DNA of 64,000 bases from Prauserella marina (GTDB lineage Bacteria; Actinomycetota; Actinomycetes; Mycobacteriales; Pseudonocardiaceae). The position numbers were made by a program, and so were the translations under genes. The notes beneath the pieces are model-generated. The model saw only the letters and a program-made list of their open reading frames with translations. It ran no database searches and was not told the origin of the DNA. The stretch is from assembly GCF_002240355.1 (NCBI RefSeq), contig NZ_CP016353.1:4266501-4330500 (forward strand), written 5' to 3'. This document shows, piece by piece, positions 41,925-49,195 of the stretch. Every line of letters begins with the position of its first letter. The stretch's first letter is position 1.

Positions 41925-42829
41925 CGCGGCGAGTCGGGTTCGTCGGCCTCGGGAACATGGGCGGCCGCATGACGCGATGCCTTGTCGACGCGGGCATCGA
42001 GGTAATGGGCTTCGACGCGCGTGCCGACGTGATCGCCGCAGCCGGGGCGAGCGCCGCGCCGAGCGCGGCCGACGTGGCGCGGGAGTGCGACATCGTCCTG
42101 CTTTCCTTGCCGGACAGCCGGGTCGTCGAGAGCGTCGTGTACGGCGAAGGTGAACTGCTCGCGGCGCTGCGCCCCGGGACGGTGGTCGTCGACCTGAGCA
42201 CCTCGGCTCCGGCCTCGACGCGACGGATCGCGGCCGACGCCGCCGAACGTGGCGCGACGTGGATCGACGCGGGCATCTCCGGTGGAGCGGCCGCGGCCGA
42301 GCGCGGCGCCCTCACCTTGATGGTCGGTGGCGATCCGGCGGCTCTGGACACGGTGCGGCCGGTGCTCGACCACCTCGCGACCAAGATCGTGCACTGCGGC
42401 GACATCGGCGCGGGGCACACGGTCAAGCTGCTCAACAACTTCCTCAACGCCGTGACGCTGTCGGCGACCTCGGAGGTGATGGTCGCCGCGAAGAAGGCGG
42501 GACTCGACCTCGACAACGTCCTCGACGTCATCAACGCGAGTTCGGGCGAGAGCTTCGCCAGCCGCAACCGGTTCCCTCGCATCATCCACGGCGACTATCT
42601 GGAGGGAGGGCTGACGAACACCTTGATGCTCAAGGACGTGACGCTCTACCTCGACCTCGTCGCCGAACTCGGCGTCACGAGCCTCAATTCGCCCGGCCCC
42701 GTCGCGAGTTTCGGGCTCGCCAGGGCGCTCGGGTACGCGGACCAGATCAGCAACAGGGTCGTCGACGCGATCGGCGACGTCTCGGGCGGCGTTCGGCTGC
42801 ACGACGCGAGCACGGAGGAGCGCGCATGA
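41921..42829 (+). CDS. 3-Hydroxyisobutyrate dehydrogenase-like beta-hydroxyacid dehydrogenase (copy 1)
   Basis: 302 residues. N-terminal Rossmann motif GFVGLGNMGGRM (GxGxxG at about 9-14), substrate motif DAGISGGAAAAERGALTLMVGG near 117, and the catalytic lysine/asparagine pair GHTVKLLNN (K169, N173). Members reduce or oxidise beta-hydroxy acids such as tartronate semialdehyde, 3-hydroxyisobutyrate or related acids. ATGA overlap with the SDR gene. A second, distinct paralogue lies two genes downstream. Confidence 0.88.
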   Translation: MTRRVGFVGLGNMGGRMTRCLVDAGIEVMGFDARADVIAAAGASAAPSAADVARECDIVLLSLPDSRVVESVVYGEGELLAALRPGTVVVDLSTSAPASTRRIAADAAERGATWIDAGISGGAAAAERGALTLMVGGDPAALDTVRPVLDHLATKIVHCGDIGAGHTVKLLNNFLNAVTLSATSEVMVAAKKAGLDLDNVLDVINASSGESFASRNRFPRIIHGDYLEGGLTNTLMLKDVTLYLDLVAELGVTSLNSPGPVASFGLARALGYADQISNRVVDAIGDVSGGVRLHDASTEERA

Positions 42830-43227
42830 TCCACATCCCGCCACGGCAACAGGCCGGAACAGCGGGGAAGGCAGGCTCACAGTTCACGGGCGTGGCTTTT
42901 CCCTACGTGACCATGGCGGCGACCGACGGAGTCGTCATCAACACGGTCGATTTCACGCCAGGAGCACGCACGCACTGGCATTCCCACGAAGACGGGCAGA
43001 TCCTGCAGGTCCTCGCCGGCCGGGGCCTGGTCCAGAGCGAAGGCGGCCCCGTCGTCATCCTGCGCGCCGGCGACACCGTCTGGGTCCCGCCAGGGGAACG
43101 GCACTGGCACGGAGCCGCGCCGGACAGCTTCATGGTGCACACCGCGATCTCGCTCGGCGAGACCACCTGGGACGCGCCCGTGGCGGAGGAAGAGTACCGC
43201 GCCAAAGCCGAGGAGAACGAGCGATGA
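42826..43227 (+). CDS. Single-domain cupin of the manganese hydroxynitrile-lyase type
   Basis: 133 residues, one beta-barrel. Metal ligands predicted from WHSHEDGQ (H52, H54, Q58) and ERHWHG (H93). This H-x-H-x3-Q...H pattern, the GAR-THWHSH and VWVPPGERHWHGAAP segments and the size closely resemble the bacterial cupin hydroxynitrile lyase of Granulicella tundricola (recalled from the literature). The physiological reaction of such cupins is unclear, so I call it only a metal-dependent lyase/isomerase candidate. ATGA overlap with the dehydrogenase before it. Confidence 0.85.
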   Translation: MIHIPPRQQAGTAGKAGSQFTGVAFPYVTMAATDGVVINTVDFTPGARTHWHSHEDGQILQVLAGRGLVQSEGGPVVILRAGDTVWVPPGERHWHGAAPDSFMVHTAISLGETTWDAPVAEEEYRAKAEENER

Positions 43228-43631
43228 CGACAGAGGGCAGCCACCACGAGAGCTACGAGCGAGGCATCGACATGCGCAAACGCGTGCTCGGCGCCGAGCA
43301 CGTCGAGCGCTCGCTCGCGAGCGTCAGCGAGTTCTCAAGGCCCATCCAAGAGCTCGTGACCGAATACTGCTGGGGCGAGGTGTGGACGCGACCGGGGATC
43401 GAACCGAGGACGCGGTCGATGCTCAACCTCGCGATGCTGACGGCCCTCAACCGGCCGCACGAACTCGCGGTGCATGTCCGAGGCGCCGTCCACAACGGCG
43501 TCACGGCCGCCGAGATCCAGGAGGTCCTTTTGCAGACCGCGATCTACGTCGGCGTCCCGGCCGCGCTCGAATCGTTCCGCATCGCGGAGCGCGTGCTGAC
43601 CGAACTCGGCCAGGATGCCCAAGATGACTGA
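43224..43631 (+). CDS. Carboxymuconolactone decarboxylase-family protein (PcaC-like)
   Basis: 135 residues, the size of true 4-carboxymuconolactone decarboxylase. RGIDMRKRVLGAEHVERSL near the start, then TEYCWGEVWTRPGIEPRTRSMLNLAM and HVRGAVHNGVTAAEIQEVLLQTAIYVGVPAA follow PcaC closely. The two-cysteine AhpD redox motif is absent, so a decarboxylase or isomerase role is more likely than peroxidase. ATGA overlap with the cupin gene. Confidence 0.87.
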   Translation: MTTEGSHHESYERGIDMRKRVLGAEHVERSLASVSEFSRPIQELVTEYCWGEVWTRPGIEPRTRSMLNLAMLTALNRPHELAVHVRGAVHNGVTAAEIQEVLLQTAIYVGVPAALESFRIAERVLTELGQDAQDD

Positions 43632-44562
43632 GACTTCGATGACTTCGATCGGTTTCATCGGCCTCGGCCGGATGGGCCTGCCCATGGCGGGCAGGCTCAC
43701 CTCGGCCGGTTACCGCGTCCTCGGCTTCGATCTCTCCGAGGACGCGCTTTCCCGGCTCACGGCCGAAGGCGGGCACGCGGCCGATGACGCGGCGGCCGCC
43801 GCGGCCGCCGACATCGTCGTTCTCATGCTCCCCGACTCCGGAGCGGTCGAGCACGTTCTCGGCAAGGCCGACGTCGCGGCAGCCCTCGGCGAGGGAACGC
43901 TGGTGGTCGACATGAGCTCATCCGAACCGTTGCGCACCCGCGCGCTGGCCGAAAAACTTCGGCGGCAGGGCGTCGGCCTTGTGGACGCACCGGTATCGGG
44001 TGGAGTGCGGGGAGCGGAACGCGGCACACTGACGATCATGGTTGGCGGATCCGACGAGGAGATCGCGCGCGCCGAGCCGGTGCTCGGCAATCTCGGCACC
44101 GTGGTGCGCGCGGGCGGGACCGGAGCCGGTCACGCCGTGAAAGCCCTCAACAACCTCATGTCGGCGACCCACCTGTGGATCACCAGCGAGGCGATGCACG
44201 CCGGAAAGGGCTTCGGAATCGACCCCGAGGTGATGCTCGCGATCGTGAACGGCTCCAGCGGGCGCAGCGGCTCGACCGAGAACAAGTGGCCGAACTTCGT
44301 CCTGCCAGGTGGTTACGACTCCGGATTCGCCCTTCGGCTCATGCTCAAGGACATGCGGATCGCCGCGGACCTCTCGCGGGCCGTCGGGGTCGAACCAGTG
44401 CTCGGCGACGACGCGATCAGCCGGTGGGCGGCCGCGGCCGACGAACTCGCCGCCGACGCCGACCACACGGAGATCGCGCGCTGGATCGCCGACCACGCGG
44501 GCGAACCCTCGGCAACGGAACCGAAAACGGCGGATGTGCCCGCCTCGCGCGGGATTCGCTGA
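43624..44562 (+). CDS. 3-Hydroxyisobutyrate dehydrogenase-like beta-hydroxyacid dehydrogenase (copy 2)
   Basis: 312 residues. GFIGLGRMGLPMAGRL (cofactor loop, about 10-25), DAPVSGGVRGAERGTLTIMVGG (121-142) and the catalytic GHAVKALNN (K173, N177) are all intact. It is clearly a paralogue of the gene at 41921 but far from identical, suggesting different steps or stereoisomers. The ATG at 43624 has AGGA 8 bases upstream and overlaps the previous gene by 8 bases; an in-frame ATG at 43615 is possible. Confidence 0.88.
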   Translation: MTETSMTSIGFIGLGRMGLPMAGRLTSAGYRVLGFDLSEDALSRLTAEGGHAADDAAAAAAADIVVLMLPDSGAVEHVLGKADVAAALGEGTLVVDMSSSEPLRTRALAEKLRRQGVGLVDAPVSGGVRGAERGTLTIMVGGSDEEIARAEPVLGNLGTVVRAGGTGAGHAVKALNNLMSATHLWITSEAMHAGKGFGIDPEVMLAIVNGSSGRSGSTENKWPNFVLPGGYDSGFALRLMLKDMRIAADLSRAVGVEPVLGDDAISRWAAAADELAADADHTEIARWIADHAGEPSATEPKTADVPASRGIR

Positions 44563-44588
44563 CAGATGGAGAGCGGGAGACCTAAGGT
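44559..44588 (+). promoter_or_regulatory. Internal promoter for the GntR gene
   Basis: CTGACA (44559-44564), an 18-base spacer and TAAGGT (44583-44588) form a good promoter whose start point would fall on or next to the ATG at 44596, implying a leaderless mRNA. It would let the regulator be made without the catabolic operon being on. No copy of the 13-bp operator is seen here. Confidence 0.5.
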
Positions 44589-44595
44589 GTCAGCC

Positions 44596-45294
44596 ATGAC
44601 GACGGCCACGAACGACGGGCAGAGCCAGCTCGCGCCCGTCGTCCGGGTGGGCGCACCGCTGCGTGAGCAGGTGATCGATTCCCTGCGCCAGGCGATCATG
44701 GAGTTCCGGCTCAAACCGGGCCAGCGGCTGGTGGAGCGGGAACTCATCGAATGGCTCGGCGTCTCGCGGACGACGATTCGCGAGGCCATCCGCGAACTCG
44801 CGTCCGAAGGGCTGGTCACGGTCGTCCCGCAGAAGGGCGCGCGAGTGAGCGCCCCGTCCCGCGAGGAGGCCGCCGACCTCTACGAGATGCGGGCCTCGCT
44901 CGAATCGCTCATCGTGCGGCGCTTCGTCGAACGCGCGACCGACGAGCAGGTCGCCCGGATCGTCGCGGCGGTCGACGAATACGAGCGCGTCGTCGACGCC
45001 AGTGGCGACATGCACGCCGCGCTCGCCGCGAAGTCCGGGTTCTACCGGGTGCTCGTCGAGGGGGCTTCGAGCGCACCGCTGCAACAGATTCTCGAAGGTA
45101 TCCAGGCACGCGTGCAGATGCTTCGGGTGACGTCGCTGTCGCAGCCCGGCCGGCTCGGCGACGTCGTCGTGGAACTGCGCGAGATCGTCGAGGCCATCGA
45201 GCGTCGCAACGCCGCTCGCGCCTCGCGGTTGTGCGCCGAGCACATCATGATGGCCGCGCACACCGCGCTCGGCAACCTCCCCGACGGCGACTGA
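44596..45294 (+). CDS. GntR-family regulator with FCD ligand domain
   Basis: 232 residues. The N-terminal winged helix has LREQVIDSLRQAIMEF and ERELIEWLGVSRTTIREAIREL near residues 52-73. The all-helical FCD domain (about 95-225) is of the FadR/VanR group, with the metal-binding residues probably in the AARASRLCAEHIMMA helix and upstream. FCD regulators sense organic acids. It is probably the repressor of both divergent operons. The ATG at 44596 fits the leaderless promoter and the AAGG eight bases upstream; a start at 44566 is less likely. Confidence 0.88.
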   Translation: MTTATNDGQSQLAPVVRVGAPLREQVIDSLRQAIMEFRLKPGQRLVERELIEWLGVSRTTIREAIRELASEGLVTVVPQKGARVSAPSREEAADLYEMRASLESLIVRRFVERATDEQVARIVAAVDEYERVVDASGDMHAALAAKSGFYRVLVEGASSAPLQQILEGIQARVQMLRVTSLSQPGRLGDVVVELREIVEAIERRNAARASRLCAEHIMMAAHTALGNLPDGD

Positions 45295-45304
45295 CTCGGT
45301 CCTG

Positions 45305-45337
45305 AGGGTGCCGCGTGCCTTGGTCACGCGGCGCCCT
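45305..45337 (+). terminator. Hairpin after the GntR gene
   Basis: AGGGTGCCGCGTG / CACGCGGCGCCCT form a 13-bp stem with one G-U pair and a 7-base loop. It lies 10 bases past the gntR stop and before the next gene, so it should reduce or end readthrough. No T-tract. Confidence 0.62.
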
Positions 45338-45375
45338 GACCTGTCGTCACCTCACCTCGACCAGAAGGAGACGTC

Positions 45376-46146
45376 GTGAGCCTGACGCCGCGACAGCAAG
45401 AGATCAAAGACGAGTTCATCGCCGTGCGCGGAACCTGGAGCGAGGCGTGGGAGAGCATCCTGCGCCAGGACGCGGAGTTTCTGCGTGCCTATCTGAATCT
45501 GTCGGCCGTGCCGTTCCGCAAGAACCACCTCGACGATCTCACGAAGGAGTTCGTCTTCATCGCGGTCGACGCGGCGGCGACGCACATGTACTCACCGGGC
45601 ACGCGCGTGCACATCGCGACCGCGTTGCGCCTTGGCGCCACGCCCGCGCAGATCATGGAGGTCATCGAACTCACCTCGACACTGGGCATCCACGCGATGA
45701 ACATCGGCGTGCCGATCCTCGTCGAGGTGCTGGAGGAAAAGGGGCTGCGGACCGAGGCGGCACCGCTCGACGACGAGCAGAAGCGCATCAAGGCCGCGTT
45801 CGTGGAGCATCGCGGCTACTGGCACCCGTTCTGGGACCACATGCTCGAACTCGACCCCGAGATGTTCGAGGCGTACCTCGATTTCTCAAGCGTGCCGTGG
45901 AAGACCGGCACACTCTCACCGAAGGTCAAGGAGCTCGTCTACATCGCGTTCGACTCCGCGGCGACGCATCTCTACGTACCGGGTCTCAAACTCCACATCG
46001 AGAACGCGATCGGCCACGGCGCGACACCGGGGGAAATCCTTGAGGTCATGGAGATCGCGAGCGTTCTCGGTATCCACGCCGCGACCACCGCGGTGCCGAT
46101 CCTCGAAGAGGAGATCGAGCGCTTCGAGCGGGAGCCGAGGGGCTGA
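45376..46146 (+). CDS. Tandem carboxymuconolactone decarboxylase-like protein without cysteines
   Basis: 256 residues made of two homologous all-helical CMD domains (about 15-120 and 140-245). Compare KEFVFIAVDAAATHMYSPGT with KELVYIAFDSAATHLYVPGL, and the paired ATALRLGATPAQIMEVIELT / ENAIGHGATPGEILEVMEIA. The whole protein contains no cysteine, so it cannot be an AhpD-type peroxidase. GTG start with AGAAGGAG upstream. It is separated from gntR by a hairpin, yet is the same kind of enzyme as the PcaC-like gene at 43224. Function inferred as ring-opened lactone processing. Confidence 0.8.
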   Translation: MSLTPRQQEIKDEFIAVRGTWSEAWESILRQDAEFLRAYLNLSAVPFRKNHLDDLTKEFVFIAVDAAATHMYSPGTRVHIATALRLGATPAQIMEVIELTSTLGIHAMNIGVPILVEVLEEKGLRTEAAPLDDEQKRIKAAFVEHRGYWHPFWDHMLELDPEMFEAYLDFSSVPWKTGTLSPKVKELVYIAFDSAATHLYVPGLKLHIENAIGHGATPGEILEVMEIASVLGIHAATTAVPILEEEIERFEREPRG

Positions 46147-46166
46147 ACCGCACTGGCGCCGCACTG

Positions 46167-46841
46167 TCAGCCGGACACCGGCAACCGGAGCAGAGCGGGG
46201 CCGTCCGGCAACCGGATCTCCAGCGCCTTGATGTCCGCGCGGTCCAAGGTGGTTCCGATGGAAAGCTTCGCGGTGTCCTTCGGCGCCGCGTACCAGGTCG
46301 CGAGGCGCTGGGTACCGCCGTCGGCGCGCACGGCCACCAGCACGTAATCCCCGCCGGAGCCACCGCTGTAGCTGCACGACATGTCGACCTGCGTACCGGA
46401 CCCGGAATCGGTCAGGCTCACATCGGCGGCCACCGGGTAGGCCCCGAGCGGAGTCATGGCCGTCCCCTCCCGCTCGGTGCTCGCGGGGAGCACCAGCGCG
46501 AACACCAGTGCCAGCGCTGCGGCGATCCCGGCCGCCGCGACCGCCACCGCACCAACGGTCCTGCCGCGCCTGCGCCGCTTGCGCACACTCCACAGCAGCG
46601 AGGGAAGCAGGTCGGCGGGCAACGGTTCCCTCGAAGGACGGTGACCGGCGTCGACCTGGCCGAGCAGACCCGGCATTCCCGCAAGTTCCCTGACTCCGCG
46701 GGCGCAGCCGGCGCAGTGCCGCAGGTGTTCTTCGAACGCCGCCCTGTCCTCGGGGGACAGCGCCCCGAGCACGTACGCGGCATCGAACGTCGCGAACGGA
46801 TCCGTTCGCCCGGACACGGATACCTCGTCGCCCCCGTTCAC
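46167..46841 (-). CDS. Anti-sigma factor with zinc-finger (zf-HC2) N-terminus
   Basis: 224 residues. The cytoplasmic N-terminus has the anti-sigma zinc motif HLRHCAGCARGV (H-x3-C-x2-C) near residue 39, one transmembrane helix at about 96-117, and an extracytoplasmic domain ending in ALEIRLPDGPALLRLPVSG that probably senses or is cleaved on stress. The GTG start overlaps the sigma-factor stop by four bases, the usual arrangement for a sigma/anti-sigma pair. The trigger is unknown. Confidence 0.87.
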   Translation of the reverse strand: MNGGDEVSVSGRTDPFATFDAAYVLGALSPEDRAAFEEHLRHCAGCARGVRELAGMPGLLGQVDAGHRPSREPLPADLLPSLLWSVRKRRRRGRTVGAVAVAAAGIAAALALVFALVLPASTEREGTAMTPLGAYPVAADVSLTDSGSGTQVDMSCSYSGGSGGDYVLVAVRADGGTQRLATWYAAPKDTAKLSIGTTLDRADIKALEIRLPDGPALLRLPVSG

Positions 46842-47350
46842 CGGGTCACCCCCCTCTCCTCAAGCACGAGCCGCAGGGCACGCAGCGCGTAGTGCGTTCT
46901 CGACTTGACCGTTCCCTCGGCGACTCCCAGCCTCGCCGCGGCGTCGGCGACCGACATTCCTCGAAAGAAGCACAAGCCGAGCACCTCGCGGTGCCGAGGC
47001 GACAGTTCACCGAGCGCGTCGGCGACGATCCAGCCCTGTACCGCCCTTTCGGTGTCGTCCGGAACGGCAAGCTCCGGCACCTGGTCCGTCGCGACCTCCG
47101 CCCGCGCGGCCGCCGAGCGCCAGCCGTCGATGGCGATCCGCCTCGCCACGGTGAACAACCAGGCGCGAGCCGACCGCTGGGACTGGTCGAGGACCTTCGG
47201 ATGCCGCCACGCCCTCAGCAGGGTCTCCTGAACGACGTCCTCGGCTTTCGCGCGGTCGCCATGGGTGAGGTGCAGCGCGTACGACCACAGCGCGGCGGCG
47301 TGCTCGTCGTGCAGGGCACGCATCAGCCGGGGTTCCGCGCCCTCGTTCAC
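46838..47350 (-). CDS. ECF RNA polymerase sigma factor
   Basis: 170 residues: region 2 (ALWSYALHLTHGDRAKAEDVVQETLLRAW, in two parts, near 19-47, with RAWLFTVARRIAIDGWRS) and region 4 (LSPRHREVLGLCFFRGMSVADAAARLGV then EGTVKSRTHYALRALR near 118-160). It resembles the SigK/SigL group paired with RskA/RslA-type anti-sigma factors. The GTG at 47350 overlaps the stop of the upstream membrane-protein gene (GTGA); a longer upstream frame is inside that gene. Confidence 0.9.
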   Translation of the reverse strand: MNEGAEPRLMRALHDEHAAALWSYALHLTHGDRAKAEDVVQETLLRAWRHPKVLDQSQRSARAWLFTVARRIAIDGWRSAAARAEVATDQVPELAVPDDTERAVQGWIVADALGELSPRHREVLGLCFFRGMSVADAAARLGVAEGTVKSRTHYALRALRLVLEERGVTR

Positions 47351-47733
47351 ACGGGTTCGCCCTGTCTTTCCGCCCTCGCGAACCGGGGAAGCAGCAACAG
47401 CGAGCCGAACACGACACACGCGGCCTCGGTGACGACGCCCCACAGTTCCGCCTGCGTCGCGAACTGCTCTCGCACCCCGAACAGGCCCACCGTCAGCGAC
47501 AGCACGTAGGCCACGAGGGTCACCACGCCGAAACCGACCGCGGCCAGCGCTGGCAGCCAGTGATGCCACACCAGCACGGCGATCGCGATCACCGCCCCCG
47601 CTGCGACGTTGACCAGGAACAGCGGGCCGATGACGTCGGTGTTTCTCGCCCAGTCGAGCCACACGTCGAGGTGAACCCATGCCGAGCCGAGCAATCCGAG
47701 CGCCACCAGCAGGCGGAGCAGCCAACCCGTCAT
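47347..47733 (-). CDS. Four-helix membrane protein upstream of the sigma factor
   Basis: 128 residues, almost all hydrophobic: helices near 4-24, 36-57, 62-84 and 96-115, with the motif SAWVHLDVWLDW between helices one and two. No family assigned. It is first in a three-gene unit with the sigma and anti-sigma factors (GTGA overlap), and is divergent from the Rieske lipoprotein, suggesting all four act in one envelope process. Confidence 0.72.
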   Translation of the reverse strand: MTGWLLRLLVALGLLGSAWVHLDVWLDWARNTDVIGPLFLVNVAAGAVIAIAVLVWHHWLPALAAVGFGVVTLVAYVLSLTVGLFGVREQFATQAELWGVVTEAACVVFGSLLLLPRFARAERQGEPV

Positions 47734-47845
47734 CGTCGCCTCCAGCCCTCGCGGATCGGTACACCTATGACACGGTGGCGGACCCGATCGGGTTCGATCG
47801 GGGCGCGCGGTGAACCCGATCCCCGGTCACCTCGTGTCCAGACAC

Positions 47846-48301
47846 ATGACTGCCCAATCACACACCCGCCGCACCGTCATCACCAGTGGAGCCGCGGTAG
47901 CCGGAGCAGCCGTGGGTACGGTCGCGCTCGCCGCGTGCGGCGGCGGCGATTCATCCTCGCCGGCCGACCAGGGCGGTTCCGGTGAATCCGGTCCGCCCGC
48001 ACAGCCAGGACAGCGCATCGCGGCGGTGAACGACGTTCCCGTCGGTGGCTCCACGGTGATCACCACCCCCAGTGGTCAGGAAGCCGTGCTCGCCAGGGAG
48101 TCGGACACGAAAGTGAGCGCTTTCAGCGCGATCTGCACCCACCAGGGCTGCGCGGTCACCGCGGAGGGCGCCGAACTGCGCTGCCCTTGCCACGGTTCGA
48201 TGTTCGACGCCTTCACCGGGGCCGTGAAACAGGGGCCCGCGACCGAGCCGCTGCCGAGCATCGCCGTCACGGTCGAGAACGGTGAGATCGTGACGGCATG
48301 A
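47846..48301 (+). CDS. Rieske [2Fe-2S] lipoprotein exported by Tat
   Basis: About 151 residues. Twin-arginine start SHTRRTVITSGAAVAG, then lipobox LAAC (Cys31), a Gly/Ser linker and a Rieske domain with ligands CTHQGC and CPCHGSMFD. It is too short to be QcrA and has no membrane helices beyond the signal, so it is a stand-alone electron carrier on the outer face of the membrane. The ATG at 47846 puts the arginines at residues 8-9; a GTG at 47810 is possible. Confidence 0.85.
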   Translation: MTAQSHTRRTVITSGAAVAGAAVGTVALAACGGGDSSSPADQGGSGESGPPAQPGQRIAAVNDVPVGGSTVITTPSGQEAVLARESDTKVSAFSAICTHQGCAVTAEGAELRCPCHGSMFDAFTGAVKQGPATEPLPSIAVTVENGEIVTA

Positions 48302-48320
48302 CGCGCTCGGCAGCCCGGCG

Positions 48321-48363
48321 CTGACGGGGGTGCTCACCGATGAGGGGGACGCACCCCCGTCAG
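48321..48363. terminator. Bidirectional terminator between the Rieske gene and PTS EIIA
   Basis: CTGACGGGGGTGC (48321-48333) and GCACCCCCGTCAG (48351-48363) form a perfect 13-bp stem with a 17-base loop in a convergent gap, overlapping the EIIA stop codon. Confidence 0.75.
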
Positions 48364-48815
48364 CCCGTCCAGCGGAAGATCTCCTCGCCGGCGGTCACGG
48401 CGACGCCGGGCCGGATCCCGGCCAGCGCGCTCTGCTGAGCGTCGAGCGCGACCACGGGAACGATGGCCGAATAACCCGCCTCGGTCACCGCCTCGGGGTC
48501 CCAGTTCACGATGGGCTGGCCACGCCGCACGGTCTCACCTTTGACGACGTGCAGGGTGAACCCGTCGCCCTTCTGTTTGACGGTGTCGATGCCGAGGTGC
48601 ACGAGTACCGCGTTGCCGTCCTCGCCCGCCACGACGAAGGCGTGCGGGTGCAGCGTCACCACGACGCCGTCGATGGGCGCGACGGCGTCGGCCCTCCCCC
48701 CGCTCGGCACCACCGCGATGCCCGGCCCCACCATCGCCTGCGCGAAAACGGGGTCGGGCACCTCGGAGATGGGCGCGGTGGTCCCGGTGACCGGGCTGCA
48801 CACCGGAAGGCTCAC
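48360..48815 (-). CDS. PTS sugar EIIA component, glucose/GlcNAc type
   Basis: 151 residues, Crr-like. The phosphorylated histidine is H73 in VLVHLGIDTVK and the helper histidine is H58 in LHPHAF. It relays phosphate from HPr to EIIB. The GTG at 48815 overlaps the EIIB stop by four bases. In this cluster EIIA and EIIB are separate genes, transcribed away from the regulator, EIIC and HPr genes. Confidence 0.9.
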   Translation of the reverse strand: MSLPVCSPVTGTTAPISEVPDPVFAQAMVGPGIAVVPSGGRADAVAPIDGVVVTLHPHAFVVAGEDGNAVLVHLGIDTVKQKGDGFTLHVVKGETVRRGQPIVNWDPEAVTEAGYSAIVPVVALDAQQSALAGIRPGVAVTAGEEIFRWTG

Positions 48816-49048
48816 AGCAGGTCCTCGATGTCGCTCGCGATCGTGTCGGCCTCGGGTCCGACGATCACCTGAACCACATCGCCCACCTTGACGACGCCGA
48901 GCGCGCCCGCCTTTTTCAACGCGGGCTCGTCGATGAGCGAGCCGTCGTGCAATTCGCACCGCAGCCGGGTGATACACCCTTCGATCTCGACGATGTTGCC
49001 CGCTCCGCCGAGCGCGGCGAGGATGTTCGCCGGCCTTTCGTCCGCCAT
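48812..49048 (-). CDS. PTS sugar EIIB component, glucose/GlcNAc type
   Basis: 78 residues, a stand-alone EIIB domain. The phosphocysteine is C25 in IEGCITRLRCEL. It passes phosphate from EIIA to the sugar on EIIC. ATG with CAGGAGG eight bases upstream. First gene of the leftward EIIB-EIIA unit, divergent from the GntR gene across a shared control region. Confidence 0.9.
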   Translation of the reverse strand: MADERPANILAALGGAGNIVEIEGCITRLRCELHDGSLIDEPALKKAGALGVVKVGDVVQVIVGPEADTIASDIEDLL

Positions 49049-49096
49049 GGCCGCCTCCTGGTGTGTTCTGTACTGGGCACGAACCCGTAACGGCGG

Positions 49097-49150
49097 TTGA
49101 CACCGGTTGGGTATCGGAGCATTCTGCCCCATCAACGAATGGTCTAGACC
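49097..49150 (+). promoter_or_regulatory. Promoter with a DasR-type (dre) operator
   Basis: TTGACA (49097-49102), a 17-base spacer and CATTCT (49120-49125) form a promoter reading toward the GntR gene. The perfect 10-bp palindrome GGTCTAGACC at 49141-49150 is the core of the Streptomyces dre consensus (ACTGGTCTAGACCACT) bound by DasR. It lies just downstream of the expected start point and between two divergent PTS units, so it can control both. Confidence 0.75.
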
Positions 49151-49195
49151 GGAACGTACCAATCTTGAGCCGTGGACGCGAGTACGGAGGTGCCG

